From Marinifilum flexuosum (GTDB lineage: Bacteria; Bacteroidota; Bacteroidia; Bacteroidales; Marinifilaceae): a stretch of 64,000 nt of DNA. The notes below the pieces were generated by a model. It did no database searches, had not been told where the DNA came from, and saw only the letters and a list, made by a program, of their open reading frames with translations. The stretch's first letter is position 1, and each line of letters starts with the position of its first letter. Shown one piece after another: positions 34,993-45,569 of this stretch. Made by a program: the position numbers and the translations under genes. The stretch is from NCBI RefSeq assembly GCF_003610555.1, contig NZ_RAPQ01000008.1, positions 488,490 through 552,489 of the forward strand, read 5' to 3'.

Positions 34993-37900
34993 TTAAATTT
35001 TCAGTATTCGAATGCTTTTTCCTCCTACAACTTTAAACAAGTACATGCCAGGTTTACAATCGGAAAGGTCAAATACCTCCTTATTGTTTTGTACATCTTT
35101 AATAAGAATCATTTTTCCCAGCTGATTGTATAATGCTATTTTATCTCCCCTTTGCAGGCCATCGATGGTTACTTTGCGTTGTACTGGGTTAGGATAGGCT
35201 TTTAGCTCAATTGATTTATTGATTCCATCATCAATACCCGTAACAACTTCAATGGTAATGATTTTGCTTACTTCTACAGGATTATAATTTTGATTTCCTT
35301 CCTGTGTAGCTGTAATTGTAAGTTCTCCAGCTTCCAGAATTGTGAGTAAATCACCTTCGATAAGAGCAATGTCTTCGTCAGAAATACTGTAGCTTACAGG
35401 CAAAGCAGTTTCAGCAATAGCAGTTAGCTGTACCTGGTCATCAACCATCAAAGAGCTTAAATCCTGATCCCAAACAATGTTCTGGTCAGCCTTATCTATA
35501 CTAATGCTGATAAGCTTACTTACCGAATTGTAGTTATCCGAATTGTTTGGCGTAAAGATCACCTCCACAGATTGCGCTCCCGCACCAGGAGTTGCCGATG
35601 GATTTGCAAAAGCAAAACTTCCATCAACATTAGCAGTACCACCAGATAAGGTAGATTCGCTCAAAGTCTGTCCGTAGGTGATTGCATCAGCTATTGGCCA
35701 AACACTCACTGTTGGAGTTGCCTTGCTTACGCTGATACCGATGGTTTCAGAAACAGTATTGTAGTTATCAGTATCACTTGGCGTGAAGATCACCTCCACA
35801 GATTGCGTTCCCGCATCAGGAGTTGCTGATGGATTGGTAAAAGTAAAGTTTCCCTCCACATTGGCTGTGCCACCTGATAGTGTAGATTCACTTAAGGACT
35901 GTCCGTAAGAAATTGCACTTGCAGTAGGCCAGTTAGTAACAACTGTCGATTCTTTGGTAACGCTAATGCTGATATTTCCCCTAACTGAATTGTAGTTGTC
36001 CGCATCCGAGGGAGTGAAGATCACCTCCACAGATTGTATCCCTGCATCAGGAGTAGCCGATGGATTTGCAAAAGCAAAGCTTCCATCCACATTGGCTGTA
36101 CCTCCTGTAAGGATTGATTCACTCAATGCCTGTCCGTAAGTAATTGTACCAGCCATTGGCCAAGCGCTTACAGTAACATTAGCTTTATCCACAGTAATGT
36201 TGATATTTCCGCTCACTGTATTGTGATTGCTGTTATCAGTTGGTGTAAAGATAATCTCTACAGATTGTGTTCCTGCGTTCAGAGTTGCTGATGGATTGGT
36301 AAAAGTAAAGTTTCCCTCCACATTGGCTGTGCCACCTGATAGTGTAGATTCACTTAAGGACTGTCCGTAAGAAATTGCACTTGCAGTAGGCCAGTTAGTA
36401 ACAACTGTCGATTCTTTGGTAACGCTAATGCTGATATTTCCCCTAACTGAATTGTAGTTGTCCGCATCCGAGGGAGTGAAGATCACCTCCACAGATTGTA
36501 TCCCTGCATCAGGAGTAGCCGATGGATTTGCAAAAGCAAAGCTTCCGTCCACATTGGCTGTACCTCCTGTAAGGATTGACTCGTTTAATGCCTGTCCGCA
36601 AGTAATTGCACCAGCCGTTGGCCAAGCGCTTACAGTCGCATCAGCTTTATCCACAGTGATGTTGATGTTTCCACTCACTGTATTGTAATTTCTGTTATCA
36701 GTTGGTGTGAATGTTACCTCTACAGATTGAGTTCCTGCGTTCGGAGTAGCAGAAGGATTTGCAAAAGCAAAGCTTCCGTCCACATTGGCTGTACCTCCCG
36801 TAAGAGTTGACTCGCTTAATGCTTGTCCGTAGGTGATTGTACTTGCAGCTGGCCAAGCGCTTACAGTCACATCCGCTTTATCCACAGTGATGTTGATATT
36901 TCCGCTCACTGTATTGTGATTGCTGTTATCGGTTGGCGTGAAAATTACCTCCACAGATTGCGTTCCCGCATCAGGAGTTGCTGATGGATTTGCAAAAGCA
37001 AAGCTTCCGTCCACACTGGCAGTACCTCCCGTAAGGATTGATTCACTCAATGCTTGTCCGTAAGTAATTGCACCAGCTGTTGGCCAAGCGCTTACAGTCG
37101 CATCAGCTTTATCCACAGTGATGTTGATGTTTCCACTCACTGTATTGTAATTTCTGTTATCAGTTGGTGTGAATGTTACCTCTACAGATTGAGTTCCTGC
37201 GTTCGGAGTAGCAGAAGGATTTGCAAAAGCAAAGCTTCCGTCCACATTGGCAGTTCCTCCTGTAAGGATTGATTCACTCAATGCCTGTCCGTAGGTGATT
37301 GTACCAGCCGCTGGCCAAGCGTTTACAGTCGCATCAGCTTTATCAACAGTGATATTGATATTTCCACTCACTGTATTGTAATTACTGTTATCGGTTGATG
37401 TAAAGATAATCTCTACAGATTGTGTTCCTGCGTTCGGCGTTGCAGAAGGATTTGCAAAAGCAAAGCTTCCGTCCACATTGGCAATTCCTCCTGTAAGGAT
37501 TGATTCACTCAATGCTTGTCCGTAAGTAATTGTACCAGCCTCTGGCCAAGCGCTTACAGTCGCATCCGCTTTATCCACAGTGATGTTAATATTTCCGCTC
37601 ACTGTATTGTAATTGCTGTTATCAGTTGGTGTAAAGATAATCTCTACAGATTGTGTTCCTGCGTTCGGAGTAGCAGAAGGATTTGCAAAAGCAAAGCTAC
37701 CGTCCACATTGGCTGTACCTCCTGTAAGGATTGATTCACTCAATGTCTGCCCGTAAGTAATTGTACTTGCCGTTGGCCACACGCTCACAGTAGCATCCGC
37801 TTTATCAACAATGATGTTGATGTTTCCACTCACTGTATTGTAATTGCTGTTATCTGTTGGCGTGAATGTTACCTCTACAGATTGTGTTCCCGCATCGGGA

Positions 37901-40900
37901 GTAGAAGAAGGATTTGCAAAAGCAAAGCTTCCATCCACATTGGCAGTTCCTCCCTTATGGATCGACTCGCTCAAAGTTTGTCCATAGGTAATTGTACTTG
38001 CGGTTGGCCATGTGCTTACAGTCGCATCAGCTTTATCCACAGTGATGTTGATATTTCCGCTCACCGTATTGTAATTGCTGTCATCAGTAGGTGTAAAGAT
38101 GATCTCTACAGATTGTGTTCCTGCGTTCGGCGTTGCAGAAGGATTTGCAAAAGCAAAGCTACCGTCCACATTGGCTGTACCTCCTGTAAGGATTGATTCA
38201 CTCAATGTCTGCCCGTAAGTAATTGTACTTGCCGTTGGCCACACGCTCACAGTAGCATCCGCTTTATCAACAATGATGTTGATGTTTCCACTCACCGTAT
38301 TGTAATTGCTGTTATCAGTTGGTGTGAATGTTACCTCTACAGATTGAGTTCCTGCGTTCAGAGTAGCAGAAGGATTTGCAAAAGCAAAGCTTCCGTCCAC
38401 ACTGGCTGTTCCTTCTGTAAGGATCGACTCGCTCAATGCTTGTCCGTAAGTAATTGTACTTGCAGCTGGCCAAGCGCTTACAGTCACATCCGCTTTATCC
38501 ACAGTGATGTTGATATTTCCGCTCACTGTATTGTAATTGCTGTTATCGGTTGGCGTGAAAATTACCTCCACAGATTGCGTTCCCGCATCAGGAGTTGCTG
38601 ATGGATTTGCAAAAGCAAAGCTTCCGTCCACACTGGCAGTACCTCCCGTAAGGATTGATTCACTCAATGCTTGTCCGTAAGTAATTGCACCAGCTGTTGG
38701 CCATACGCTTACAATAATATCCGCTTTATCAACAATGATGTTGATGTTTCCACTCATATTGTAATTACTAGCATCAGTAGGTGTAAAGATGATCTCTACA
38801 GATTGAGTTCCTGCGTTCGGAGTAGCAGAAGGATTTGCAAAAGCAAAGCTTCCGTCCACATTGGCTGTACCTCCCGTAAGAGTTGACTCGCTTAATGCTT
38901 GTCCGTAGGTGATTGTACTTGCAGCTGGCCAAGCGCTTACAGTCACATCCGCTTTATCCACAGTGATGTTGATATTTCCGCTCACTGTATTGTGATTGCT
39001 GTTATCAGTTGGTGTAAAGATGATCTCTACAGATTGTGTTCCTGCGTTCGGAGTAGCCGATGGATTTGCAAAAGCAAAGCTTCCGTCCACACTGGCAGTA
39101 CCTCCCGTAAGGATCGACTCGCTCAATGCTTGTCCGTAAGTAATTGTACCAGCCATTGGCCAAGCGCTTACAGTAACATCAGCTTTATCCACAGTGATGT
39201 TGATATTTCCACTCACTGTATTGTAATTGCTGTTATCTGTTGGCGTGAATGTTACCTCTACAGATTGTGTTCCCGCATCGGGAGTAGAAGAAGGATTTGC
39301 AAAAGCAAAGCTTCCGTCCACATTGGCTGTTCCTCCTGTAAGGATTGATTCACTCAATGTCTGCCCGTAAGCAATCGTACTTGCCAATGGCCAAGCGCTT
39401 ACAGTGGCATCAGCTTTATCCACAGTAATGTTGATATTTCCGCTCACCGTATTGTAATTGCTGTTATCAGTTGGTGTGAATGTTACCTCTACAGATTGTG
39501 TTCCTGCGTTCGGAGTTGCAGAAGGATTTGCAAAAGCAAAGCTTCCATCCACACTGGCAGTTCCTCCTGATAAGGTAGATTCACTCAATACCTGTCCGAA
39601 GGTAATTGTACCAGCTGTTGGCCATACGCTTACAGTAACATCAGCTTTATCCACAGTGATGTTGATATTTCCACTCACTGTATTGTAATTGCTGTTATCT
39701 GTTGGCGTGAATGTTACCTCTACAGATTGTGTTCCCGCATCGGGAGTAGAAGAAGGATTTGCAAAAGCAAAGCTTCCGTCCACATTGGCTGTTCCTCCTG
39801 TAAGGATTGATTCACTCAATGTCTGCCCGTAAGCAATCGTACTTGCCAATGGCCAAGCGCTTACAGTGGCATCAGCTTTATCCACAGTGATGTTGATATT
39901 TCCGCTCACTGTATTGTAATTGCTGTTATCTGTTGGCGTGAAAATTACCTCTACAGATTGTGTTCCTGCGTTTGGCGTTGCAGAAGGATTTGCAAAAGCA
40001 AAGCTTCCGTCCACATTGGCAGTTCCTCCTGTAAGGATTGATTCACTCAATGCTTGTCCGTAAGTAATTGTACCAGCCTCTGGCCAAGCGCTTACAGTCG
40101 CATCCGCTTTATCAACAGTAATGTTGATATTTCCACTTACAGTATTGTAATTGCTGTTATCAGTTGGTGTAAAGATAATCTCTACAGCTTGAGTTCCAGC
40201 ATCAGGAGTAGCCGATGGATTTGCAAAAGCAAAGCTTCCGTCCACATTAGCTGTTCCTCCTGTCAGGATCGACTCGCTCAATGTTTGTCCGTAAGTAATT
40301 GTGCTAGCTGTTGGCCAAGTGCTTACCGTTGGTGTTGCTTTGTTGACAGTTAGTTTTCCCGGGACATAAGTTATGTCGTAATGCGTAGAACTTAATCCTG
40401 AGGGAACAATATCATCGCCTTCTACATTAAAGCTTAAAGTTCCTTCCAAATCATCAGAAGTATGATCATGAACAAAGCCCTCATAAGTTACGGTGAAGTC
40501 AGGCAGAGGATCTCCATAGGTCATGCTGGCATCCTGTGCTGTGATTGTTAATGGATGCTGGATTGGATTTACACTAAGCGTGAACGAAAATTCTTCACTG
40601 GTATATTTTCCATCCGAGACTTGTGCTTTCACCTGTAAATCTCCAAAGAAATAGGGAGCAGGAGTGAGTGTAGAATTGCTGACCGTATAATTGTCGCCTC
40701 CCAGGTAAGTAAAAGTATAGACTGCTGCCGGATCATTATCATCATCCTTCACGGTAAACCACTCAGGAAGAAAAGTCAAACTGCTATTCTCATCAACAGA
40801 AATAGCCTGAACGCTTTCTATTGATGGTTGATGAAAGTTGGCTCTTGACAATTGGCGAGAGCAAAGAATTTTGTATTCGCCTCTTTTCAGGTAGTATTGC

Positions 40901-43900
40901 TGACTGGTGCTTGATACATTTATGTTGCTGCCATCTTCAAAGTTGTACCAGGTTCCTGTGGAGCCAAAGTGAGGGGTGATGTTGCCATCGCTTTCTCCAA
41001 AGTTTCCAATCACGATAAGTTGAAAGCCTTCATCCGATTTTGTTTTGCCATTTAAGGTGATGCGTTTCATTGCACCGGAAATGTCAAAATCCTGGGTCTG
41101 ATCATTATTATAAAGATTGTATGTATTTCGAAGATGAAACAGATCAGCATAGAATTCATACAGGCCTTTACGGTGTGCATTCTCGAAATAATCCCAGCGC
41201 ACTGGTTTCTTTCCGGTTCTTCCATTGTAATCAATACTGTAATCATAGCCCAGTTCTCCAAACTGCCAAACCATTCTTGCTCCCGGTAGGAGTAGGTTGA
41301 ATGCCGCCGCCGCTTTTAGTCTGGGAACGATAATTTGCAGTTGATCATCGGTAGGTTCCTGATATTTGTCAAACGATCCGGCATTGATATCCCTGCCATA
41401 TTTCATAGCTTTAAAAGCCAAGCGTTCTTCGTCGTGGCTTTCCATATAACTCATCAGGTTGGCGTATTGATAGGATATGTTTCGGTAGTAGGCTTGCGAA
41501 AGGTCGATATTACCACTCCATCCCATGGCAAGCTCTTCGTATTTTTCCGAGATTCCTTTTCCACCCCACATCAGGATTCCTTCGTTGGCCAATTCACTAT
41601 CTTCACTTGCATCAGCAAGGTGCTCAAAAACGGCAATTGTTCCAGGGTGCTTGCTTCTCATGCTACCAACCATTCTTTTGAGGATTCCAATGCGTTGAGC
41701 ATCGTATGTACTTCCCCAACTATCTTCAGGATAGCTTGTATTGCTGAATCCTTTCGTGAAATCAAATCGGAATCCATCAAAATGGTATTCGTCAATCCAG
41801 AAATTCAAAATAGAATCTACCAGGTTTTGAGTGTGTTCGCTGGTATGATTAAAGTCGGCTCCCCAATGTGCTCCCGGATTTTGAAAGTTGTGATTTTCAT
41901 TATACCATGGGTTATGCACCGCCGGACGGTTGTCTGTACTGTTCCAATACATTTTTGCCAACGGACTGGAATAAAAAGAGTGATTCAAGACCATGTCGTT
42001 AATTACCGCAATGCCTTTCTCGTGGGCCTGATCAATAAAACTTTTCAGATCATTCTTGGTGCCATAAGCTTTATCTGGCGCAAAGTAAAAGTTAGGATTG
42101 TAACCCCAGCTGTCGTTTCCTTCGAATTCACTTACCGGCATTAAATGAATGCAGTTGATCCCCATATCTTTAAGATAATCCAACTTTTCTGCGGCAGCTT
42201 TGTAGTTTCCTTCAGTCGTAAAATCGCGGATGTGAAGTTCATAAACATTTAAATCATTATGAGACGGAACAGTAAAATTACTAACCTGCCACTGGTAAGC
42301 AGACTGTCCGGTTTGCAAAACAGATGCACGATCGCTGGCGTTTCCGCTTGGATAGCTGATTAGCCCTGGATAGGTGCTTGATGAAATGTATTGATCATCC
42401 GGATCGCTCACCTTTTCGGTATAAGGATCGGCAAGCTTCAGGTAACCATCAATTAAATACTGGAAAACATATTCTTGTCCGGCAGTTAATCCTTCCAAAG
42501 TAATCCACCAGTAATTTCCATCCGTTGTTTTCTTCATTTTGCTGCTCTCGCTCGCACTCCAGTTGTTGAAATCACCCAATACGTGAACTACCGATTTGGC
42601 AGGAACAGATTGGCTGCCATATACATTTCCGTAACCATCTTTATAAGTGATGGAGGTAGGTGTATGCAGAATTAATGTTGCCTTGGTGTCGTCATCGGTC
42701 AGGCCTTCAATATCCTTATGGTAGATGATTCCTTTCTGTCCTGTTTTTACCCACGATGGCAGGTCTTCCACAGTAACAGACGAATAGGCTTCTATCGCAA
42801 TGGTTTTTTCCTTGACAGTACTGCCATTGTTTGCACGGATAAGAATCGTATGTGATCCTGCAGTTGTAAAACTATGGTTTACCGAGTTTGTTGTTACCGA
42901 CGAAGCTGTATGTATGGATTGGTTATCAGCGAATACTTCAACGCTTGCACTTTCGGAAGTGGTGAAATTGATCTCGAAAGAGGTTTCGGTTTCTACCGTC
43001 TTTTCCTGATCATTGGGATGGACGATGCTAATGTAAAATTCAGGGTCGGTTTCCAGGTAATAGTCCTTGTCCTCTTCATTTTTCTGGACAACTGATCCAT
43101 CTTGATTTCTGAAGAGTAAACCAATGCGAAACAGGTTTTCATTCTGGTCGCTGATTCCAAAATAAGTAGATGGAGTAAGTGTAATCTGCCATACTCCAGA
43201 TGATATTTCTGTTAGTTGTCCTTTGGTGTTGTCTCCCCATTGTGCCTGACCTACGTAATCGGCAGTAGTTTTTCCCGGTCCCGAGGTAACGGCCCAACTG
43301 TGCATGTAAATACTGCTTGCAGCTTGCAATTTCTTTTCCGGGGCAATGCCTGGTCTGAAGGTGATGGTAATTTCATCCGATATTTTCGGAAGAGCCGGAC
43401 TGATCTCAATCCAATCGGGGATGCTGGCAGCTTGCAGAGACAGGCTGTAGTTGGATCCGCTGTTGTCCTCTTTTAAAGTGCCGTCGGCCGAACGGAAAAG
43501 AAATTCTAAACCGGTTACCTCTTCCCCCGGAAGCAGGTTGGCAAAATCAGAGGTGGGCGTAAAACTAAAGGTCCACTGGTTGGCAGAACTTCCCTGAGTC
43601 ATGATGCCCACATTATCATCTTCCCCCCAGTTTCCTATCCATTCTTTTTCCCCGGATGTCGTGCTTACGCCATAATGCAGATACACTTTTGATGCATTTT
43701 CAAGAGCAGTTCCTTTTGCATTAAAAGTAATGCTCACTTGTTGGTCTGCAGATGGATTTTCCGGAGAAGTTACCACCACCGGAGGATCGGCAATTGTAAT
43801 GCTTACCGTATAGTCTTTGGTTGAATTGTTTTCTGCCGTAAGTGTGTAGGTTTGTGGATTTGTAAAATCTCTTGCTACACCTGAAAGGGGAGAGATAGAA

Positions 43901-44721
43901 GCCTTTGGCGAAATTTCAATGGTGGGAGTCACCTGACTTATATCTACACTTGTATTGTAAGGCAATTCCAGGTTAATGATATTCTCACCAATGGTGGCAT
44001 CAATTCCATCAACAGTAAATCTGGTAATATCTTTGGCTATGCTTAACTGCGAAATCGTAACGGTATATACCTGTTGATTGCCATCTTCAGCAGTTACGGT
44101 ATATTGAACTGGTGAAGAAAAATCCTGTGCTACACCCGAAGCAGGTGACACACTGGCATGTTCTGAAACTACAATTACCGGACTTAAACTTGTTATATCT
44201 GTACCTGCATCTATTTGCAAGGCGATTTGGTCTCCTGATATTTGGGCAGCATCACCGTTGATGCTGAAGGAGGTAATTGCTTTGCCGCTATGATTTACAT
44301 GTGCTTCGGTCAGTGATATTTCAAAGTTTCCCGTTTCATTGTTTCCACCGCCGCCGTATTGATTTCTAAACTTCAAATCGATGCTGTACACGGTAGTCCC
44401 TTCGCTTAAGGAGAAATACTCCTTGGGTGTGATGGTTTTCTTCCACACTTTTGTTCCTTCATGAGCAGTCATCTCCTGGCTGTCGTTTAGGTTAGAGAAA
44501 GCATCGTTTACATTTTGCCAGTGACCTGCATTGGTGTTTACCCCCGCATGCATATAAATTCTGGCTTCTCCATCGGTCCAGAAGGAAGAAGTCTCCTTGT
44601 CAAAGTAGATGGTAATCTCATCGTTGATCGTTGCATTGCTTGGTTCAACCCATACTCTTTGGGCCATTCCATTCAGGAGATATCCTGTAAGTAAAATAAA
44701 AAGAAGTAAAGTTTTTCTCAT
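34993..44721 (-). CDS. Giant secreted GH13 alpha-amylase-family protein with 21 tandem repeats and T9SS sorting domain
   Basis: 3242 residues. Signal peptide 1-20 (GMAQ). About 21-680: three copies of an Ig-like starch-associated module (WVEPSNATINDEITIYF type) alternating with DUF5018-like modules. About 690-790: an E-set/CBM48-like module (HVLGDFNNWS). About 830-1290: a GH13 barrel with DMVLNHSF, GFRFD (nucleophile D987), VFEH (acid E1033) and ESHDEE (D1097). Then a cadherin-like and an MBG-type module. Residues 1462-3077: 21 repeats of 77 aa, starting like ATPTVSTWP and ending in NINITVDK. An Ig-like domain (about 3078-3160) and a T9SS type-A C-terminal sorting domain (YPNPVQRKVTI) finish it. 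It probably degrades starch or glycogen at the cell surface. Monocistronic. Confidence 0.93.
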   Translation of the reverse strand: MRKTLLLFILLTGYLLNGMAQRVWVEPSNATINDEITIYFDKETSSFWTDGEARIYMHAGVNTNAGHWQNVNDAFSNLNDSQEMTAHEGTKVWKKTITPKEYFSLSEGTTVYSIDLKFRNQYGGGGNNETGNFEISLTEAHVNHSGKAITSFSINGDAAQISGDQIALQIDAGTDITSLSPVIVVSEHASVSPASGVAQDFSSPVQYTVTAEDGNQQVYTVTISQLSIAKDITRFTVDGIDATIGENIINLELPYNTSVDISQVTPTIEISPKASISPLSGVARDFTNPQTYTLTAENNSTKDYTVSITIADPPVVVTSPENPSADQQVSITFNAKGTALENASKVYLHYGVSTTSGEKEWIGNWGEDDNVGIMTQGSSANQWTFSFTPTSDFANLLPGEEVTGLEFLFRSADGTLKEDNSGSNYSLSLQAASIPDWIEISPALPKISDEITITFRPGIAPEKKLQAASSIYMHSWAVTSGPGKTTADYVGQAQWGDNTKGQLTEISSGVWQITLTPSTYFGISDQNENLFRIGLLFRNQDGSVVQKNEEDKDYYLETDPEFYISIVHPNDQEKTVETETSFEINFTTSESASVEVFADNQSIHTASSVTTNSVNHSFTTAGSHTILIRANNGSTVKEKTIAIEAYSSVTVEDLPSWVKTGQKGIIYHKDIEGLTDDDTKATLILHTPTSITYKDGYGNVYGSQSVPAKSVVHVLGDFNNWSASESSKMKKTTDGNYWWITLEGLTAGQEYVFQYLIDGYLKLADPYTEKVSDPDDQYISSSTYPGLISYPSGNASDRASVLQTGQSAYQWQVSNFTVPSHNDLNVYELHIRDFTTEGNYKAAAEKLDYLKDMGINCIHLMPVSEFEGNDSWGYNPNFYFAPDKAYGTKNDLKSFIDQAHEKGIAVINDMVLNHSFYSSPLAKMYWNSTDNRPAVHNPWYNENHNFQNPGAHWGADFNHTSEHTQNLVDSILNFWIDEYHFDGFRFDFTKGFSNTSYPEDSWGSTYDAQRIGILKRMVGSMRSKHPGTIAVFEHLADASEDSELANEGILMWGGKGISEKYEELAMGWSGNIDLSQAYYRNISYQYANLMSYMESHDEERLAFKAMKYGRDINAGSFDKYQEPTDDQLQIIVPRLKAAAAFNLLLPGARMVWQFGELGYDYSIDYNGRTGKKPVRWDYFENAHRKGLYEFYADLFHLRNTYNLYNNDQTQDFDISGAMKRITLNGKTKSDEGFQLIVIGNFGESDGNITPHFGSTGTWYNFEDGSNINVSSTSQQYYLKRGEYKILCSRQLSRANFHQPSIESVQAISVDENSSLTFLPEWFTVKDDDNDPAAVYTFTYLGGDNYTVSNSTLTPAPYFFGDLQVKAQVSDGKYTSEEFSFTLSVNPIQHPLTITAQDASMTYGDPLPDFTVTYEGFVHDHTSDDLEGTLSFNVEGDDIVPSGLSSTHYDITYVPGKLTVNKATPTVSTWPTASTITYGQTLSESILTGGTANVDGSFAFANPSATPDAGTQAVEIIFTPTDNSNYNTVSGNINITVDKADATVSAWPEAGTITYGQALSESILTGGTANVDGSFAFANPSATPNAGTQSVEVIFTPTDNSNYNTVSGNINITVDKADATVSAWPLASTIAYGQTLSESILTGGTANVDGSFAFANPSSTPDAGTQSVEVTFTPTDNSNYNTVSGNINITVDKADVTVSVWPTAGTITFGQVLSESTLSGGTASVDGSFAFANPSATPNAGTQSVEVTFTPTDNSNYNTVSGNINITVDKADATVSAWPLASTIAYGQTLSESILTGGTANVDGSFAFANPSSTPDAGTQSVEVTFTPTDNSNYNTVSGNINITVDKADVTVSAWPMAGTITYGQALSESILTGGTASVDGSFAFANPSATPNAGTQSVEIIFTPTDNSNHNTVSGNINITVDKADVTVSAWPAASTITYGQALSESTLTGGTANVDGSFAFANPSATPNAGTQSVEIIFTPTDASNYNMSGNINIIVDKADIIVSVWPTAGAITYGQALSESILTGGTASVDGSFAFANPSATPDAGTQSVEVIFTPTDNSNYNTVSGNINITVDKADVTVSAWPAASTITYGQALSESILTEGTASVDGSFAFANPSATLNAGTQSVEVTFTPTDNSNYNTVSGNINIIVDKADATVSVWPTASTITYGQTLSESILTGGTANVDGSFAFANPSATPNAGTQSVEIIFTPTDDSNYNTVSGNINITVDKADATVSTWPTASTITYGQTLSESIHKGGTANVDGSFAFANPSSTPDAGTQSVEVTFTPTDNSNYNTVSGNINIIVDKADATVSVWPTASTITYGQTLSESILTGGTANVDGSFAFANPSATPNAGTQSVEIIFTPTDNSNYNTVSGNINITVDKADATVSAWPEAGTITYGQALSESILTGGIANVDGSFAFANPSATPNAGTQSVEIIFTSTDNSNYNTVSGNINITVDKADATVNAWPAAGTITYGQALSESILTGGTANVDGSFAFANPSATPNAGTQSVEVTFTPTDNRNYNTVSGNINITVDKADATVSAWPTAGAITYGQALSESILTGGTASVDGSFAFANPSATPDAGTQSVEVIFTPTDNSNHNTVSGNINITVDKADVTVSAWPAASTITYGQALSESTLTGGTANVDGSFAFANPSATPNAGTQSVEVTFTPTDNRNYNTVSGNINITVDKADATVSAWPTAGAITCGQALNESILTGGTANVDGSFAFANPSATPDAGIQSVEVIFTPSDADNYNSVRGNISISVTKESTVVTNWPTASAISYGQSLSESTLSGGTANVEGNFTFTNPSATLNAGTQSVEIIFTPTDNSNHNTVSGNINITVDKANVTVSAWPMAGTITYGQALSESILTGGTANVDGSFAFANPSATPDAGIQSVEVIFTPSDADNYNSVRGNISISVTKESTVVTNWPTASAISYGQSLSESTLSGGTANVEGNFTFTNPSATPDAGTQSVEVIFTPSDTDNYNTVSETIGISVSKATPTVSVWPIADAITYGQTLSESTLSGGTANVDGSFAFANPSATPGAGAQSVEVIFTPNNSDNYNSVSKLISISIDKADQNIVWDQDLSSLMVDDQVQLTAIAETALPVSYSISDEDIALIEGDLLTILEAGELTITATQEGNQNYNPVEVSKIITIEVVTGIDDGINKSIELKAYPNPVQRKVTIDGLQRGDKIALYNQLGKMILIKDVQNNKEVFDLSDCKPGMYLFKVVGGKSIRILKI
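35491..40338 (-). repeat. 21 tandem copies of a 231-bp coding repeat
   Basis: The block is 4848 bp, exactly 21 x 231 minus 3. One copy (near 38700-38930) lacks a codon (YNMSGN instead of YNTVSGN). Most differences are single substitutions. Groups of copies share the same variants: copies 3 and 5 share WPLASTIAYGQ, 10 and 12 share VWPTASTITYGQ, and pairs 17-18 and 19-20 repeat as a 462-bp block. This pattern indicates recent expansion by unequal exchange. Confidence 0.95.
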
Positions 44722-44750
44722 ATGTTGTAATTCTAGGATTAGATGGGAGT

Positions 44751-44758
44751 CAAAAATA
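44751..44758 (-). promoter_or_regulatory. Candidate -7 box of the amylase gene
   Basis: On the minus strand TATTTTTG fits TAnnTTTG, 30 bp before the start codon. No convincing -33 TTTG is found at the expected distance, which would suit an activator-dependent promoter. Confidence 0.3.
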
Positions 44759-44788
44759 AGATTATGAGTGGTTTAAGTTTTTTCTATC

Positions 44789-44837
44789 GTTTGCGTTATG
44801 ACGATTTACTTCTGCAAACGATCCCGCAAACGTTTGT
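44789..44837. promoter_or_regulatory. Cluster of GCAAACG operator-like sites upstream of the amylase
   Basis: CGTTTGC at 44789-44795, GCAAACG at 44814-44820 and GCAAACGTTTGT at 44826-44837 (containing the 10-bp palindrome CAAACGTTTG) lie 68-116 bp before the amylase start. The palindrome resembles LacI-family operators used for sugar genes. The rest of the 303-bp gap up to 45024 is AT-rich with no gene. Confidence 0.5.
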
Positions 44838-45024
44838 TGAAAACATTATTTTTGATGAATTTTTTGAAGTCCTTGTTATGTAGTTATAATACAATCCAGA
44901 TAACCTATTTAAGAGTACTTCTTTTTGTTCTAAATTAGAATCATTTTAAAGAAAAACTTGCACAATTCGCAGATTTGTACGAGATTAAATCATTCAGTTA
45001 AATCTTAAAAATAAAATATCAGGA

Positions 45025-45546
45025 ATGAATATTATACTTGAAACCGACCGATTATACCTACGAGAAATACTGCCTAGCGATGATGAAAAAATGTTTGAAA
45101 TGGATTCCGATCCTGAAGTGTACAAGTTTTTAGGACGAAAGCCCATTCGTGACATTGATCAAAGTCGAAAGATGATTGAAAATATCATTAGCCAATACAA
45201 GGAAAATGAAATTGGTCGTTGGGCCATTATCGATAAGGAAACCCACAATTTTATGGGCTGGACAGGTTTCAAGCTCGAAAAAGAGGAATTGAACGGATAC
45301 TGCAATTATTACGATTTGCGATTTCGTTTACTTCGCAAATACTGGGGCAAAGGCTACATTACCGAAGCAAGCAAGGCTGCAATTGAATATGCTTTCGAAA
45401 AGTTGGATATCACAGAGATTTGCAGTATGACTCTGGTTAGTAACGAAAAATCTCAAAAGGTACTCGATAAATTAGGGTTAAAATTGGTAGATAAGTTCAT
45501 GTATCAAGGCGATGAGATTACTTGGTACAAACGCACTAGACAGTGA
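45025..45546 (+). CDS. GNAT family N-acetyltransferase
   Basis: 173 residues, RimJ/RimL-like (LETDRLYLREILPSDDEKMFEM start). The acetyl-CoA loop appears as LLRKYWGKGYITEASKAAIEYAF (about 109-131). The C-terminal SNEKSQKVLDKLGLKL also fits the family. The acceptor is unknown. No partner gene is evident; the next gene is 37 bp downstream. Confidence 0.85.
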   Translation: MNIILETDRLYLREILPSDDEKMFEMDSDPEVYKFLGRKPIRDIDQSRKMIENIISQYKENEIGRWAIIDKETHNFMGWTGFKLEKEELNGYCNYYDLRFRLLRKYWGKGYITEASKAAIEYAFEKLDITEICSMTLVSNEKSQKVLDKLGLKLVDKFMYQGDEITWYKRTRQ

Positions 45547-45569
45547 ACAATTAACAATGATCAATGTAT

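Noticed and set aside
35697-40312. A ladder of plus-strand open frames of about 70-150 codons within the amylase repeats
   Set aside because: They are antisense shadows repeating every 231 bp because the sense repeat is so regular; none has independent gene features.
41335-42144. A 269-codon plus-strand frame opposite the amylase catalytic domain
   Set aside because: The sense strand encodes the conserved GH13 motifs here; the antisense product has no recognisable domain.
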